From NCBI GenBank assembly GCA_963971405.1, contig OZ020485.1, forward strand, positions 35,235,921 through 35,299,920: a stretch of 64,000 nucleotides of DNA. The letters run 5' to 3'. The notes beneath the pieces were generated by a model that had not been told where the DNA came from, searched no databases, and saw nothing but the letters and a program-made list of their open reading frames with translations. Positions 8,690-19,900 of the stretch are shown here, one piece after another; position 1 is the stretch's first letter, and the number at the start of each line of letters is the position of its first letter. Origin of the DNA: Psococerastis gibbosa. Lineage: Eukaryota > Arthropoda > Insecta > Psocodea > Psocidae. Both the position numbers and the translations under genes were made by a program.

Positions 8690-11600
8690 CTAAAAAAAAA
8701 GACATCAATAAACATGGGATTTATAGTTGCAAGCAGTATGTAGTTCATCCACTCCACGTGACTTGTTTTTAGGCACAATTAAACGAAACCATGCGGACCA
8801 ACACTATATATGCGAACCGACAACGCATCAAAACTAAATTTTTATTGAACGCAGAAAGCACGAAAACTTAAAGGGTTCACTACATCGACTCGTTCCCATA
8901 CTTGGTCAAGTCGAGCTAACACCTGTTACAATGTCGATGGTAAGCATGCCTGAGCTTTGGCACTTGTGTGGATTGACATCGAGAAGTGAACCAGTTCTGT
9001 TTGCCAAAGGCTAGAAAATGCTTTCGGTAACAATACCAATAATACCCGAAATCATGCCCACCTCTGGCCCTCTGCCTACATTAAGAGTAGTTGCCAGCAA
9101 TCTATGAAATAACGTTTAAAATAATGTTATAATTAATCAATTAAATTTGTCTGGCACGAATCACCGCCCAAGAAAATTTTAATTTACAATTCATCCGATT
9201 GAGTGACTCCACGCTCCCCATAACCCAGGGTGGTTGTCAAAGTATTTCTAATTGGTAAGGCGGCTATTCCACCGACATCGTTTTTCATAATGCAAGTGCA
9301 TGACGTGGTAGCAGACATCATTAATAAGTCTCTACCATATTATAACTTAATTTATAATAGATAAGTTAAGTATCTACATTATAGTCTGTTTAAAATATGG
9401 CAGAGACTTATTAATGATGTCTGCTACCACGTCAAGCACATGCACAATGAAAAAAATGAAATAAGTCAGTATTTTAACTGTTATTTTACCTTATGACAAT
9501 CCTTGCAAAGAATAGAAACTTTGAACTTGTATCCGTCTGGCATAGGCGTAGTTCTAACTTCTTCATCCATTACTTCCCACATCTGGAAATTGGAGAAAAA
9601 AAAATTTATTTTCACTAAAGATTCATAGACACTGAAGATGGTGCAGTCGGAAAAAGTCAAACTCCCAAAAGTATAATATTTTTTCTTGCTTATTGAGAAA
9701 TTTTTAATAAACTAATGTCTTCATTTACCCTGGTAAAAATCGCAGGCGAGTATAGAAACACTGTCGCTCCGTTAGTGACGTTCCACTGCCTTACTATTCA
9801 TTAGGAACGTGGCAGAGATAAATTTTTTCAGAGGAGCATTTTGCTCATTATCTCCAGGCTTTTCGAATTTTTGTATAACATTATGCTCCCACATACATAG
9901 TTGGTTTGAACAACACACATGCTATTTTTCGGTCCAAGGTTGTCAGCAACTCCAATTCGAAGAATATTGTCATCATAACTGCGATTATTGACTACTGATC
10001 GGCGCTGGTCCGCGTGTGAATTAAATGTGAAATATTGAGTGGAAAGGCTAAGGGGACACAAAAAAGCCAATTTTCATGATGGCGAGGTTTTAAGGCAGCA
10101 AGATCGACACTTAAAAGTGCACCAGTTATTATTTATTTGTCAAATTGCAATTACAGTGATATAGCCTACGTACTTGACTCACCTTTGTCATATCAATTAA
10201 AGATTCTTGGCAGATGGGGCATGCAAACAAGCCAGCCCGCAGCATATCGTCGAAACATGGCCTGTGTATGAGGTGACCACAGTCTGGTATATGGCAAGGG
10301 ACGCGAGAAGTGTGAATGTCTTCCAGGCAGACAGGACAGTTACCACGTGACATATTTTCTATGCACTGAAACCATTCGGGAACAACTGTTACGAGAGAGC
10401 CGCTATTTAGTGGTGGGAAAGTCCTTCTAAAGGCAATGGGTAAGGTCAGGCAAATCTTTCCTTCAGTTTGAAAGCACTTAATATCCTTGGCCAAGCAATA
10501 TAAGTAAAATATAATTAAGTTCAGGCAAGAAATACAAATGGAAGCATGCTTACAAGCGAATTCTGGTAATTCCACGCGGATTTTAATGATGAAAGCAGAA
10601 ATTCCATTTCAGCAAACACTGGGGCTTTTCATTTTTGACGACTGTCTGTTTAAAGAAAGACCATTCAACAGGTATTGCAACTTAGTTTCGTATATTTGAA
10701 TGCTATTCCTTACTCGCAAATAGCTTGGTGATTTTTAAATTCTAGCACTACCCGACCAAGACAGGGTGACAATTTGAACACTAATAAAAATCGAATATAC
10801 TTTTATATACTATTATTCCGCTTATGTAAGTTTTCAAATGAACAAAGTGTTGCAAATGTCAACCAATCGTGGTTGTACATACAACATACTACAAATGTAC
10901 GAATGTTAGGATATGTAGAGTAGTGACATTCACCCGAAAGGTTCGAAACTTGCTACATTACCAGGCCATGCTTAATAGGGCATGTAAAGCAGGCGGTCCC
11001 GGGCCTCATTCCTAGCTGAATGTAAGTAAAAGAACAAAAGTCACTATTTATTTTAAAGGCTAGTCATAATGGCAAGCCAGCCAGATTGCAACAAAATGAT
11101 AAGGCAACCGATAAGCAAGCGTACTATTATGACATGACTACAACTCGAGCGTTTCCGTACGGGGCTAAAATACATACGAAACTCAACAAGCTGAAGACAA
11201 GCGTTAATTTGAAATACATGTAAATTAATAACTTACTTTATGCTTCCCTCGAATAGTGATAGGTAAACACATATTGCACGTATTGCAATGAAAGAACCGA
11301 TCCCGCCCTCCAATCCTGCAAATCCCACATCCATCACAATGATATTGCTTCTTGTCAACGTCGTCAAACAATTTGCACTGCAGACATGTATACTGTAACA
11401 AAATTAATTAATTATAATAATAATTATAATTATAAACAATACAAGAGCAGACACCTAATCCGTGTATATTCATTTGAATATGAACTCCCAAACATAAAGA
11501 CCCGGGCCATCTTAACTTTTTGGTCATCGCTGCACCAGGTTGGTTCAGCTATTGAAACAAAATCATTATTTAATGACAACCATCTGTAAAATAAGACATT

Positions 11601-14058
11601 GGCCATGAAACAAACAAAAAAACACTAAAATGAGAAAGGTCAGAAATGACGTCGATTTTTTTCAATGCCAAGATAACGAACAGCATGCTGTTGTTTATGT
11701 TAAAATCAATACTTAACATTTAACAACTTCATTGTACTTACTTTCTTTTAGTAAGTAAGTAAGTAAGTAAGTAACTTCATTGTAGAAGTTTTGACAATTT
11801 TTATTTTTGATGGCTGAGTCTTATATTGTACTAATTTACTCAGCTTAGGCAGCCGCTTATTAATGATGTCTGCTACCATATTATAACTTAATTTATAATA
11901 GATAAGTTAAGTATATCTACATAATAGTCTCCTTAAAACAAAACAAACAAAAAAATCTCAAATCACAAATGAAGTAAATTTGCCGCCTTATGAAACATAT
12001 TACGATAGTGGCATTTCTTTAAGAAAATAAAACAGTAAACCGGTCAGCGTAAGTTGAAAGTTAATTTAAGCCCTGCGCTGCTTATCGAAGAATATAATTA
12101 TCTCAAGAAAGATTAACAGAAATATTAAATTACAAATTCAAAAGTAACGAATAGCTCGTTGACCGGTTAAAAATTGCTATGTGAAAGATAGAAACGGACT
12201 ACTATCAGTTACAATCTAGTGGAAGAAAATTAAGAAGGTAAAAATACAAATGACAGGGCATTGACATTTTGAAAACACACACTGCAGTTGCCAACTCTCC
12301 TTTAAATTGGATACCGTAACTTAATTTATCATTACAATATCAAAGGTCAGATAGTAAAAATATGCTTACAGTTCCGAAACGAATGGAGCACTTCTCACAT
12401 TCCGGTTGTACTTTCTGTCTAGTGTTGCACCCAGTACAAACAAGTTCAGTTACTATATTTCTTGATACTGTATGGTTTTCCGCCTCATCATGACAAAATC
12501 GACAATAGTACTGCTTTCCACAACATGGCGTCTGAAAAAATATAATTTAGACTATAGAATTAACTTTAAAATATAACAGCCTAATTAATAAGTATATATA
12601 GATGATCAACAGTGAAAGCTATTTCGGTTGTACTACCTTCAACAGACTGACACTTGAACACCAAGCAACGATTTATATACTAAACGGGGGGAGGGGGAAG
12701 GGCGGGTATGTGGACGGGGATGTGAGCAAGGAGTGTTTGAAACTAGGTCTAGGCGGGAGGGATGCAACAAAGGTAATGCCTTTGGCGGCGTCTCCACCGA
12801 CCTCGTTTGTGAAAGCTACCGTGATATTGACGTGGTAGCAGACATTTTTAGACTGTCTTTAAATGTCTGCTACCACGTCAATATCACGGCAGCTTTCACA
12901 AACGAGGTCGGAGGAAACCCGTCTTTCACAAGGTTAATGTTACTACGTAGCACATTATTTACATTTCAATACACTCCTGGATAAGAATGCTAAATCGACA
13001 AGAATTTTTTTAAGTTAAATTTACAATTTTTAGCTTGCACGAAGTCACAGGAGATACTCTCTCTATTTTTAGGAAACTTTAAGGAAGGCTTCATCATATT
13101 GACTGCCCTCTGGGTTGCTGATGGCTTCACTGTACAAGAGGAAAGGCAACATTAGTTAATTCAACTTCTTACTTTTACCAAAAACAACTACATGGAAATG
13201 ACCTGTACATACAATATATAGCATACACAGTCTGCTGTGCTACTGACTACCTGCTTGTGTGTCTGTACATGAACTTTATGTATTAACTATGACTGCTGCT
13301 TTATATGGCAAAAGAGAAGCAGTTATAGCAAGCTATAGATTATGTTCTTTGTGTTTCTGGTATGTTTATGACATAAAGCTAAAGTTACTTGGAACGCTTG
13401 GAACCTACTAAGAGAATTTCATATGTTCGTAGTATTGGAGGTAATAATTTCAAAAAGTAAGGAAAAAATTGTAAACACAGAATGATAACAACTAAGGCAG
13501 CATGTGCCTTGTTGTAAATCAATACGTATACAGTAGATAGATCACATGCTATTCAAATCAATACTTTTATGGAGCCAACTCTTTTATTAATTCTCTTAAT
13601 ATCAATATTGAGTATTTTTCTGTTACAAGTAAATAGTAAATGAACAAATCCCACCCAACTTTAAGCCTTCAGAGGCTGTGCTCAGTAAAAACTATTGAAT
13701 GTTTTCGTTCGGCACATTCTACGATCACAAACTTACAACTACCAAATTTTATTTTTGAATAGTATAATACAATTTTGAACAGTATTTCCTGTTAGAAATT
13801 TCATTTTAGGGTGAAAAATTAATATTCTGTAGAAAAATCTTTAAAAACATAGCTGTAGGTACATGAATCAAAGTACCACTTTATGTAAGCCATTTTATAA
13901 GAAATTGAGCAACTTGAGCATAGACACTAATTTACTTCAGTAAATTTGTTTTAAATTAACAACTTTGGCAAGAACTTTTAAGGAAAATAAGAACTTACAA
14001 CAAATTTCGAACGTCTTCGGTAATGAGCACATCCAACAGGGACATTCTCTTCCTCCAT
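8582..14058 (-). CDS. RCHY1: RING finger and CHY zinc finger E3 ubiquitin ligase (Pirh2-like), six exons
   Basis: RCHY1/Pirh2 ligases use a RING domain to recruit E2 enzymes and ubiquitinate targets such as p53 in vertebrates. Exons (descending) are 14058-13999, 12531-12370, 11392-11237, 10365-10183, 9582-9490 and 8689-8582 (or -8617). The first four junctions are phase 0 with GT-AG sites and no frame break. The order is CHY zinc finger (GCAHY...TPCCGKQYYCRFCHD, residues about 9-40), CTCHY region (YTCLQCKLFDD to GGRDRFFHCNTCNMCL, 75-120), RING (C136, C139, C155, H157, H160, C163, C175, C178) and C-terminal zinc ribbon (CKDCHK...GLKCTGCGGYNT). Read-through gives 253 residues, close to the 261 of human RCHY1. 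The Cys after HYxR in vertebrates is Ser here; I recall other arthropods also lacking it. Confidence 0.92.
8885..9070. repeat. Dispersed repeat shared with 48305-48480
   Basis: Both places contain CGCCTGTTACAT/ACACCTGTTACAATG, a GATGGTAAGCATGC/AATGGTAAGCTTG string, GGATTGACATCGAG/GGTTGACATCAAGG and AATACCAATAAT(A/G)CCC. Intronic in RCHY1 at this position? No: it lies between exon 6 and exon 5, inside the last intron. Class unknown. Confidence 0.45.
9257..9460. mobile_element. Fold-back element, TTAGGCGG family, member A
   Basis: Left end TAAGGCGGCTATTCCACCGAC. The inverted arms (about 9284-9345 and 9395-9458) share GACGTGGTAGCAGACATCAT and the following ATTAATAAGTCTCT. The loop holds the family core TATAACTTAATTTATAATAG. 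The outermost left 25 bp have no partner on the right, so the right end is truncated. Lies in the last RCHY1 intron 30 bp from exon 5. Confidence 0.75.
9490..9582 (-). CDS. RCHY1: RCHY1 exon 5
   Basis: Phase 0 exon of 31 codons, MWEVMDEEVRTTPMPDGYKF through CKDCHK, between TTTCCAG and GTAAAA. The Met-x-Pro-x-x-Tyr segment and the CxxC pair match the family region between RING and C-terminal zinc ribbon. Confidence 0.9.
10183..10365 (-). CDS. RCHY1: RCHY1 exon 4, RING finger
   Basis: 61 codons, phase 0. It contains the full C3H2C3 RING: CPVC, then CGHLIH, C and CPIC, and the highly conserved LEDIHTSRVPCHIPDCGH. Acceptor TTTCAG at 10366, donor GTGAGT at 10182. Confidence 0.95.
10909..11027 (+). 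mobile_element. tRNA-derived SINE, truncated copy
   Basis: ATGTAGAGTAGTG... TTCACCCGAAAGGTTCGAAA ...GGGCATGTAAAGCAGGCGGT and CCCGGGCC match the copies at 31668-32075 and, in reverse, 51496-51675. GGTTCGAA is a degenerate B box. In an RCHY1 intron. Confidence 0.65.
11237..11392 (-). CDS. RCHY1: RCHY1 exon 3, CTCHY zinc region
   Basis: 52 codons, phase 0. It begins YTCLQCKLFDDVDKKQYHCD and includes GICRIGGRDRFFHCNTCNMC, the typical RCHY1 zinc-ligand array. Acceptor TGTTACAG, donor GTAAGT. Confidence 0.95.
11751..11773. repeat. (GTAA)n microsatellite
   Basis: About six perfect GTAA units in an RCHY1 intron. The same tetranucleotide ends LINE copies elsewhere in the window (39215, 56335), so it may be a remnant LINE tail. 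Confidence 0.8.
11850..11960. mobile_element. Fold-back family core fragment, member B
   Basis: GTCTGCTACCATATTATAAC, AATAGATAAGTTAAGTATA and CATAATAGTCTCCTTAAAAC match the loop or arm of members A, D and E; the preceding TTATTAATGATGTCTGCTAC matches member A. No terminal repeat survives. Confidence 0.6.
12370..12531 (-). CDS. RCHY1: RCHY1 exon 2, CHY zinc finger
   Basis: 54 codons, phase 0. TPCCGKQYYCRFCHDEAENH then TELVCTGCNTRQKVQPECEK and CSIRFGT. Supplies most of the CHY finger Cys/His ligands. Acceptor TTTTTTCAG, donor GTAAGC. Confidence 0.95.
12770..12925. mobile_element. Fold-back element, TTAGGCGG family, member C
   Basis: Nearly perfect hairpin. The left arm GGCGGCGTCTCCACCGACCT then CGTTTGTGAAAGCTACCGTG and ATATTGACGTGGTAGCAGAC is repeated in reverse on the right, with a loop of under 20 bp. 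Stem about 65 bp. Its stem shares only the terminal signature and GACGTGGTAGCAGACAT with other members. Confidence 0.85.
13999..14058 (-). CDS. RCHY1: RCHY1 exon 1 (coding part)
   Basis: 20 codons, MEEENVPVGCAHYRRRSKFV, from ATG 14058-14056 to donor GTAAGTTC. It supplies the first CHY ligands (C10, H12). An upstream region with GGAATGGAATGGAAATGGCG is the presumed promoter side. Confidence 0.88.
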
Positions 14059-14344
14059 TTTGAAACATCATTCGTCAAACTCAAACAGCATGGAATGGAA
14101 TGGAAATGGCGGAGTAATCAATACGTTTTTCCGCCAAAATTTAAAAAATAGCAAATTAATAAGTTTCCGTCTATGTAGTCCCAACGAATTCACTGAGAAA
14201 TGACATCAAACCCAGTATTTTTATTCAATGATTTCCCCATCCGTAACAGGTATATTCGATAAAAGCAAGCTAGTAGGCCTCGATACACATACGTAGTCTC
14301 CTGAATACTTAACACTTACTGTATACTTGAAGTCTATCTGAAAG

Positions 14345-14838
14345 CAGTGGCGTAAATAACACCCCCGCAGCTTGCCGGGGGGCGCACTTCGACTCCCAAA
14401 AATAATAAGATAATTAAGAAATCTACGTTTATTTTAATAAAAATAATAAATAATAATTTGTTGTCCATGTTGACTATAATTATGAAATTTAGGAGTTTAA
14501 AAAAAAACCCCGACCCCCCTCTTGGGATTACATGCAAAATTATTTCTATACAATCTAAGCTGTCGTAATGATAACATAACGATTTAGTCCACACATCCAG
14601 CACGAAATGTAAACTGGCTGTGTCCGCACCAAAGCTAAATCCATTTTATGTGCCTATGCTACCGAGTAACACCATAACCTCTTATGAATACACTATATAC
14701 AATTGAGTTCTCACGAAAACAATTTACACTAAATAGGATCACTATTGAATATCACTTATAAAAAAGTTGAAATAATGAGACAAGGTAGGGCGCACCAAAG
14801 GTCTTGCGGGGGCGCAGCAGAAGTTATTTACGATACTG
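14345..14838. mobile_element. hAT-type MITE with perfect 8-bp target duplication
   Basis: Ends CAGTGGCGTAAATAAC and GTTATTTACGATACTG, flanked by TCTGAAAG at 14337-14344 and 14839-14846. 494 bp, no transposase frame. Terminal repeats resemble the CATTGGCGTAAAT ends of the elements at 5555 and 28123, so all may use one transposase. Confidence 0.9.
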
Positions 14839-14937
14839 TCTGAAAGGGGAACTTTTATTGTTCATATTTGACTCAGCCCGTCATCCGAATGCAGCAGCAT
14901 AGTAACTGCACAGGTGTCTGTTAAGCAGATTCTACGA

Positions 14938-15420
14938 AATGTCTGTCGGTTAATCGATTTGTGGGCCAACTACTCGGTGGATTTTGACGAAATTCGGCAT
15001 GTACAGTAGGTCCACAAAATTCATAGCATTGGACAATTTTTATCGTATTTTGGGCTAGGCCTAACTTGATAAAAAAAAATTTTTCTCAAAAAAACTGTTC
15101 CAATAGTTTTCTTTAAATTAATATGTACAGTATAGTATATTGTATTCGTTAATTATAGCAATGAAAACTTCAATAAGTAGCATGCCCCTTGACAGTTCAG
15201 TTCTGGGGCAAAAAAAAAAAAAATAGACTCAATTTTCAACAACTAAACTACTAAAAATTAATTTTTCTGAGGGGAACTTTCCTTTCTATCGATGCTTTCT
15301 ATACATTCAGGTGTTTTAGGTGTCAAATAGAGCAACAAAACCACCCCCACTGCCCCCAGATTGTTTCTCACCGCACCAACTATTTAAGTGGAACAAGAAA
15401 TTACTGCACCCCATTCAAAA
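14938..15420 (-). mobile_element. RTE-like retroposon 3' region, minus copy
   Basis: The reverse complement reads CATGCCGAATTTCGTCAAAA (TCCACCGAGTAGTTGG) and AATCGATTAACCGACAGACA, the same tail as the copies at 22796, 33523 and 59254. The part at 15210-15400 matches their upstream region (CTATCGATGCTTTCT, GTTTTAGGTG). Confidence 0.6.
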
Positions 15421-15665
15421 AATTGTTTACTACATTTGAAATGAATGGCGAAAGACTGCATTTACTATAAACAACCTACAGTAGGTGGGACATGCCCTTG
15501 ATCTGAAATACACAGGTCTAGCCTAGATTTTCTGTAACTCCCTGCTCAAGTTACTATCATAATCATTATCTATAATCACCTCCAGTTGTCCGGGTGTGAT
15601 CTACTGTAAACTGTATGAGCCATGTGTGAAATTAATATAAATTAATTAATGGACTCCTAGAATTC

Positions 15666-15850
15666 TTAGACGTGTATTCCACTGGTCAATATTTCGTCAT
15701 TTATGATTAAAAAAAGTCTGCTACCATATTATAACTTAATTTATAATAGATAAGTTAAGTATATACATAATAGTCTCCTTAAAACAAAAATCTCAACTTT
15801 TTTTAATCACAAATGACGGAATATTGACCAGTGGAATACACGCCTTAGGG
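15666..15850. mobile_element. Fold-back element, TTAGGCGG family, member D
   Basis: Arms CGTGTATTCCACTGGTCAAT then ATTTCGTCATTTATGATTAA and the reverse complement ending GACCAGTGGAATACACGCCT. Stem about 48 bp. The loop is the shared core (CTGCTACCATATTATAACTT to CATAATAGTCTCCTTAAAAC). Just downstream of the reticulon 3' end. Confidence 0.85.
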
Positions 15851-15991
15851 CTAAGTCAGTCACCACTATTGTTGTACAGTATTTAGGTAGGTATCAAATT
15901 GCAAATTGAAGAGTCACTACCTACAGAGTAAGTAGGCTAAATATAAAAGCGGAGTACTAAAAAATAGCATTTGAATGGTTTAAATCTATAT

Positions 15992-15997
15992 TTTATT
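15992..15997 (-). terminator. Rtnl1: Candidate poly(A) signal of the reticulon-like gene
   Basis: AATAAA on the minus strand, about 850 bp after the stop codon at 16847. Another AATAAA lies at 16144-16149. Either could end the transcript; the choice is not supported beyond the hexamer. 15998-16846 would be 3' UTR and shows no other gene. Confidence 0.35.
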
Positions 15998-16846
15998 CGT
16001 GTACAAAGCGCAGACAACTGAGTATCAGACGACAAATAATACGGAACAGCCTTTATTCTAGCAAGAGTACACAAGAGTGGTAGGGCATTATTAAATTCTC
16101 AAAAAAGGGAAAAAATACTTAAATCCTACTAATAACCCAACACTTTATTATACTATAAAATATGCATACCCTTAATAAATTTAAAGATAATTTGTAAAGA
16201 AGTTGCATGAACGCAATTTTAAAATGTAATGTACAACACTCAACATTGTTAGATAGCCTAATGCTGACTTAATCTTCCTGATCCCTGTACATGGTTACAT
16301 TGCACTTCAAAGACAGTCGTTAAAAAGTCGAAAGAACTATGTAGCGATTTGCATTAGCTTTGCACAAAAAAACTGTCAAAGTTCACAACCTATACCACAA
16401 TACTTTTACCTACTAACTCAGCGAGTCAGTTTAAAACATGTACACAGACAGTTTTTTTTTTTTTACTTAAAAGGGAAGCTATAAATGTACAAACGAGTCA
16501 ATCAACAATAACGAGATTAAAAAGAATTAAATAAGCATGCCACGCATATTGCTTTACAGAGACACCAACACTTTAAAGCGATCTTAATGTAGAAAACAGG
16601 TTCATCAAAAACATTTAAGTAAAATCTAATATCGATAAAAATGTGCTGCCTCGAGAAAACATAGCAAAGTAAGGATATACGAGGAAGTGTGGGTAAGTTA
16701 CTTTATGTAATATATTATGTGTTTTGTATGAAAACTGGAACGTAAACCCAGGAGCAAAGACTAGGGGCGATTGCCGGAGCAGCCTGGGACTTATCGACTA
16801 AAGCACTATCTGTTCATCGCTGCTGCACCAACTTGCATGTTCCACC

Positions 16847-16910
16847 TTATTCTTCCTTGTCTTTTTGGTCACCATCAGACTTCTTTCCAATTGGAATCAC
16901 AGCTCTAATC
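16847..16910 (-). CDS. Rtnl1: Reticulon last coding exon
   Basis: Acceptor TTTTTTTCAG, then (K)[20 protein letters not shown] and TAA at 16849-16847. Phase 2 entry restores Lys across the junction with exon 17861. KxKxx at the C terminus fits cytosolic ER retrieval. Confidence 0.93.
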
Positions 16911-19900
16911 CTGAAAAAAAGAAAATAACTATTGCACTACACTGTAACACAGGTACAGTTCTATAGCATTAGTCTCATCACTCTCATCCTTTAATCCTCA
17001 TACATGTGGCATTGTGCAAGTCTGCTCACCAGTGAAACGACACCCATTTCCAATACAATCAAGTATCTAATTTGAAAACGCACACACAATATGGTTAAGA
17101 GAAATTGAGGATGGTTCTGGAGAAAGCCGAATTTTTAGCTTATGACGAGCTCAAGGCGTTAGCGTCCGACGACCGGGACGAGTTCAGGAAATGGGTTCGG
17201 GGCGAACACCCCACGCTGCGCACGCGGCAGTAAGGGGGAAGAAGAAGAAGAAGCAGAAGACACATTTTTTAGAAGCGTCCTAAAAGGGACTTTACATTAG
17301 TATTGAAAGGCTTTCTATGGACGCAGGTCTGCTTTTAGAGGCCCACTGAACCTTGCCTTTGATTCTGGGAGAAAAATGACTCAATTTTCATGAAAAACTA
17401 CTAAAAAAATAATTTTCCTGCTGAACCCTTCTATCGATGCTTTCTTACTTGAGGTATGTTTTAGCTGCTAGATAGAGTAACCAAACCGAATAGGTGCTTT
17501 TCTAAACAAAGAATTTGTTTTGAACCAAAAATTAAAAATTTCTGCCCCAATACATAGGGTAGCATAGCCACTATTATTATTTTGTATCGCATTATAATAG
17601 TCGGTCCATTCTTGACTATACAATCGTCCCAACGATCAATTCTTTGCTTTGGGATAGGGAAACTTGAAATTTAAACCTAAACCGATAAACAATTATATTT
17701 TATGAACTCTACCAATATCAGCGGAAATTCATGAAAAGAAGTGTTTTCAACATGAAGAAATCTTTGGTTATCATTCACATTACCTAAGCAGCTTTAACGC
17801 CAGCGCTTTTTTATGAATTCGTCTCAATTACATGCATATTAGGTAACTATGGAAACTCACTTGTCGGTGACATCATTGATCCTGGCTCGGACTTGTTCAA
17901 GATTGGCGTCAATTTGTGCCTGGTTGCCTTCATAAATTTTGGGCAGTGTGAAGAGGGCGACGAATGCAAGGATGATGAGAGTCAGACCGTTGAACCATGC
18001 TCCGACGTAGGTGAGCACGTACAGGAACACGCCGAACTTGAGCGAGTCAACCAAGTCCTCCACCAGAAACCGGCGACGGAGCTCAGAGAGGGCCGTGTTT
18101 AGCTGGCTCACCGCGACATCGGATACTTCTCGTACACGCTCGGGGCTCAGAGTTAGGTCCAAATCAAGGTATTCCCTGAAGCATAAACAATTTTAAATTA
18201 GTTGGTGAAAAGCAATAATTCCTGCAAAAATTAAAATGTGTCAAATTATACGGTCGAAGGTGGAACGTTCTTCCATGGGAGAAATTACAATATATTTTTA
18301 ACTTGGGCGAAAGTCCAATTTGACTGGTCCCGTTGGATGGGAATACGTGTAAATGGTGACTGTAAGGTCACCGAATAATGCAACAAACACACAATACCTT
18401 CCCACATAGAACTGATACGGGTTACAGTACATCATGAGTGAAATAAAAAAAGGCGGATTAGTAAGAATATTATTCTTTGATTTACTGCAGCCTATACGGC
18501 AAAAACTATGTACAGATAGTGTGTGTAGGCCTACTATATAAATTATGTATACGTAAACAAGACGTCGTGCAATAGAACATCACTCGGATAACTTCAATTT
18601 TTTTGGTATTTGTACTGATGTTGTAATGATGTTTTTTTCCTCCACAGCAAGAGAGACAGTGCAGAGAACAATGAGATAGTAGACGCACTGTTTTTAAGAA
18701 TACAGCACTCTTTTTCAGGTGCACTAAGACTATACAGATGCATCTGGCGGCCGCCTGTACTGTAGGTTAGCGATTTTCTTCGTATTATGGGTTGTTCGGT
18801 TGCTCCATAAATTTAACACACTCTGTAACGCTCGGATTAGACCTATATATATATAAGATAGATAAAAAATAATCAGCATCGATAATGTGAAACACAATCC
18901 AGCTCTGTCTATGTTTCAGAAGCTATATGTTTATCAACGAGCAAGCGATCTACTGCAGCTAATCTTGATGCTTACAAATAACCCAACACCCAGACATACG
19001 GCAGTTTCCACAAATCGCAAAAACATTCTAATTCCCCATACCACTCTGGACAAACTTCGCAATATGGCAAGAAAACATAAGAAGAGGCATCGAGTTTGCA
19101 ATAGCACACGCCAACACCAGCACCTGCGAAGGATAGCCCCGGGACAGCGGAGAGAAAAATAGGTACCCATGTTAATAGAAGAGGAGAGGTCGTTAGCTAG
19201 GACAGAGGCGGGACTTACTCAATTGTTTGAAAGAGGGCTGTAACCGTTGGATTCTCCAGAACGGGAAGAATGTACGTGCTGAAAGATAAGCAAATGCGCC
19301 ATCAGCATGCCATACGGTCCCAATAAATCCGACCACAAGCGCAAAACAAGGGAAACACCGCAGGGACATTGGCACTTAGGCACTGCACCATTTGCTTGCT
19401 TTTTTCCGAAGGCCGTAAAAATGTTCTTCACTTTACGCATTAGACACAACTAGGTTATACCATGAAAACCGCAAATTCTTGTGCAGTTTACTTTCCCCGT
19501 CACCAAAGATCACCGACTTGAGACTTGTTTGATTGCATGCTAAGATTAGATAGTCAATATAATTGACTCAGTATTCGACTACACTGTATAAAACACAATT
19601 TGAAAAATTATGCGCAAGATTCAATTGACTACTGGTGGACAGGGGCTGCTTGAGTTTGTAGGACAATCAGTTAAAAGTCTTACGAGACAATTGGACACAC
19701 CTCTGAAAGTTTTTTGTACAGAGACAAATTTCTTATAAAATATTATAAGCATTAGCGCAAGTAGAAGAAATGATCATCTGCATTTTAATACGTAGTATGT
19801 AGCCGGCACGAACACCGCTGATTGAGCACAGTTTTCGAAGGCGAACCTAATTTTTTGCATGCCTTTAAAAAATAAGACCAAACAGTGATACTGGCGACTA

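Noticed and set aside
17893-18196. Two plus-strand frames of 69 and 61 codons
   Set aside because: Antisense shadows of the reticulon domain exon.
18887-19170. 91-codon plus and 78-codon minus frames
   Set aside because: No motif, no splice structure and full overlap on both strands.
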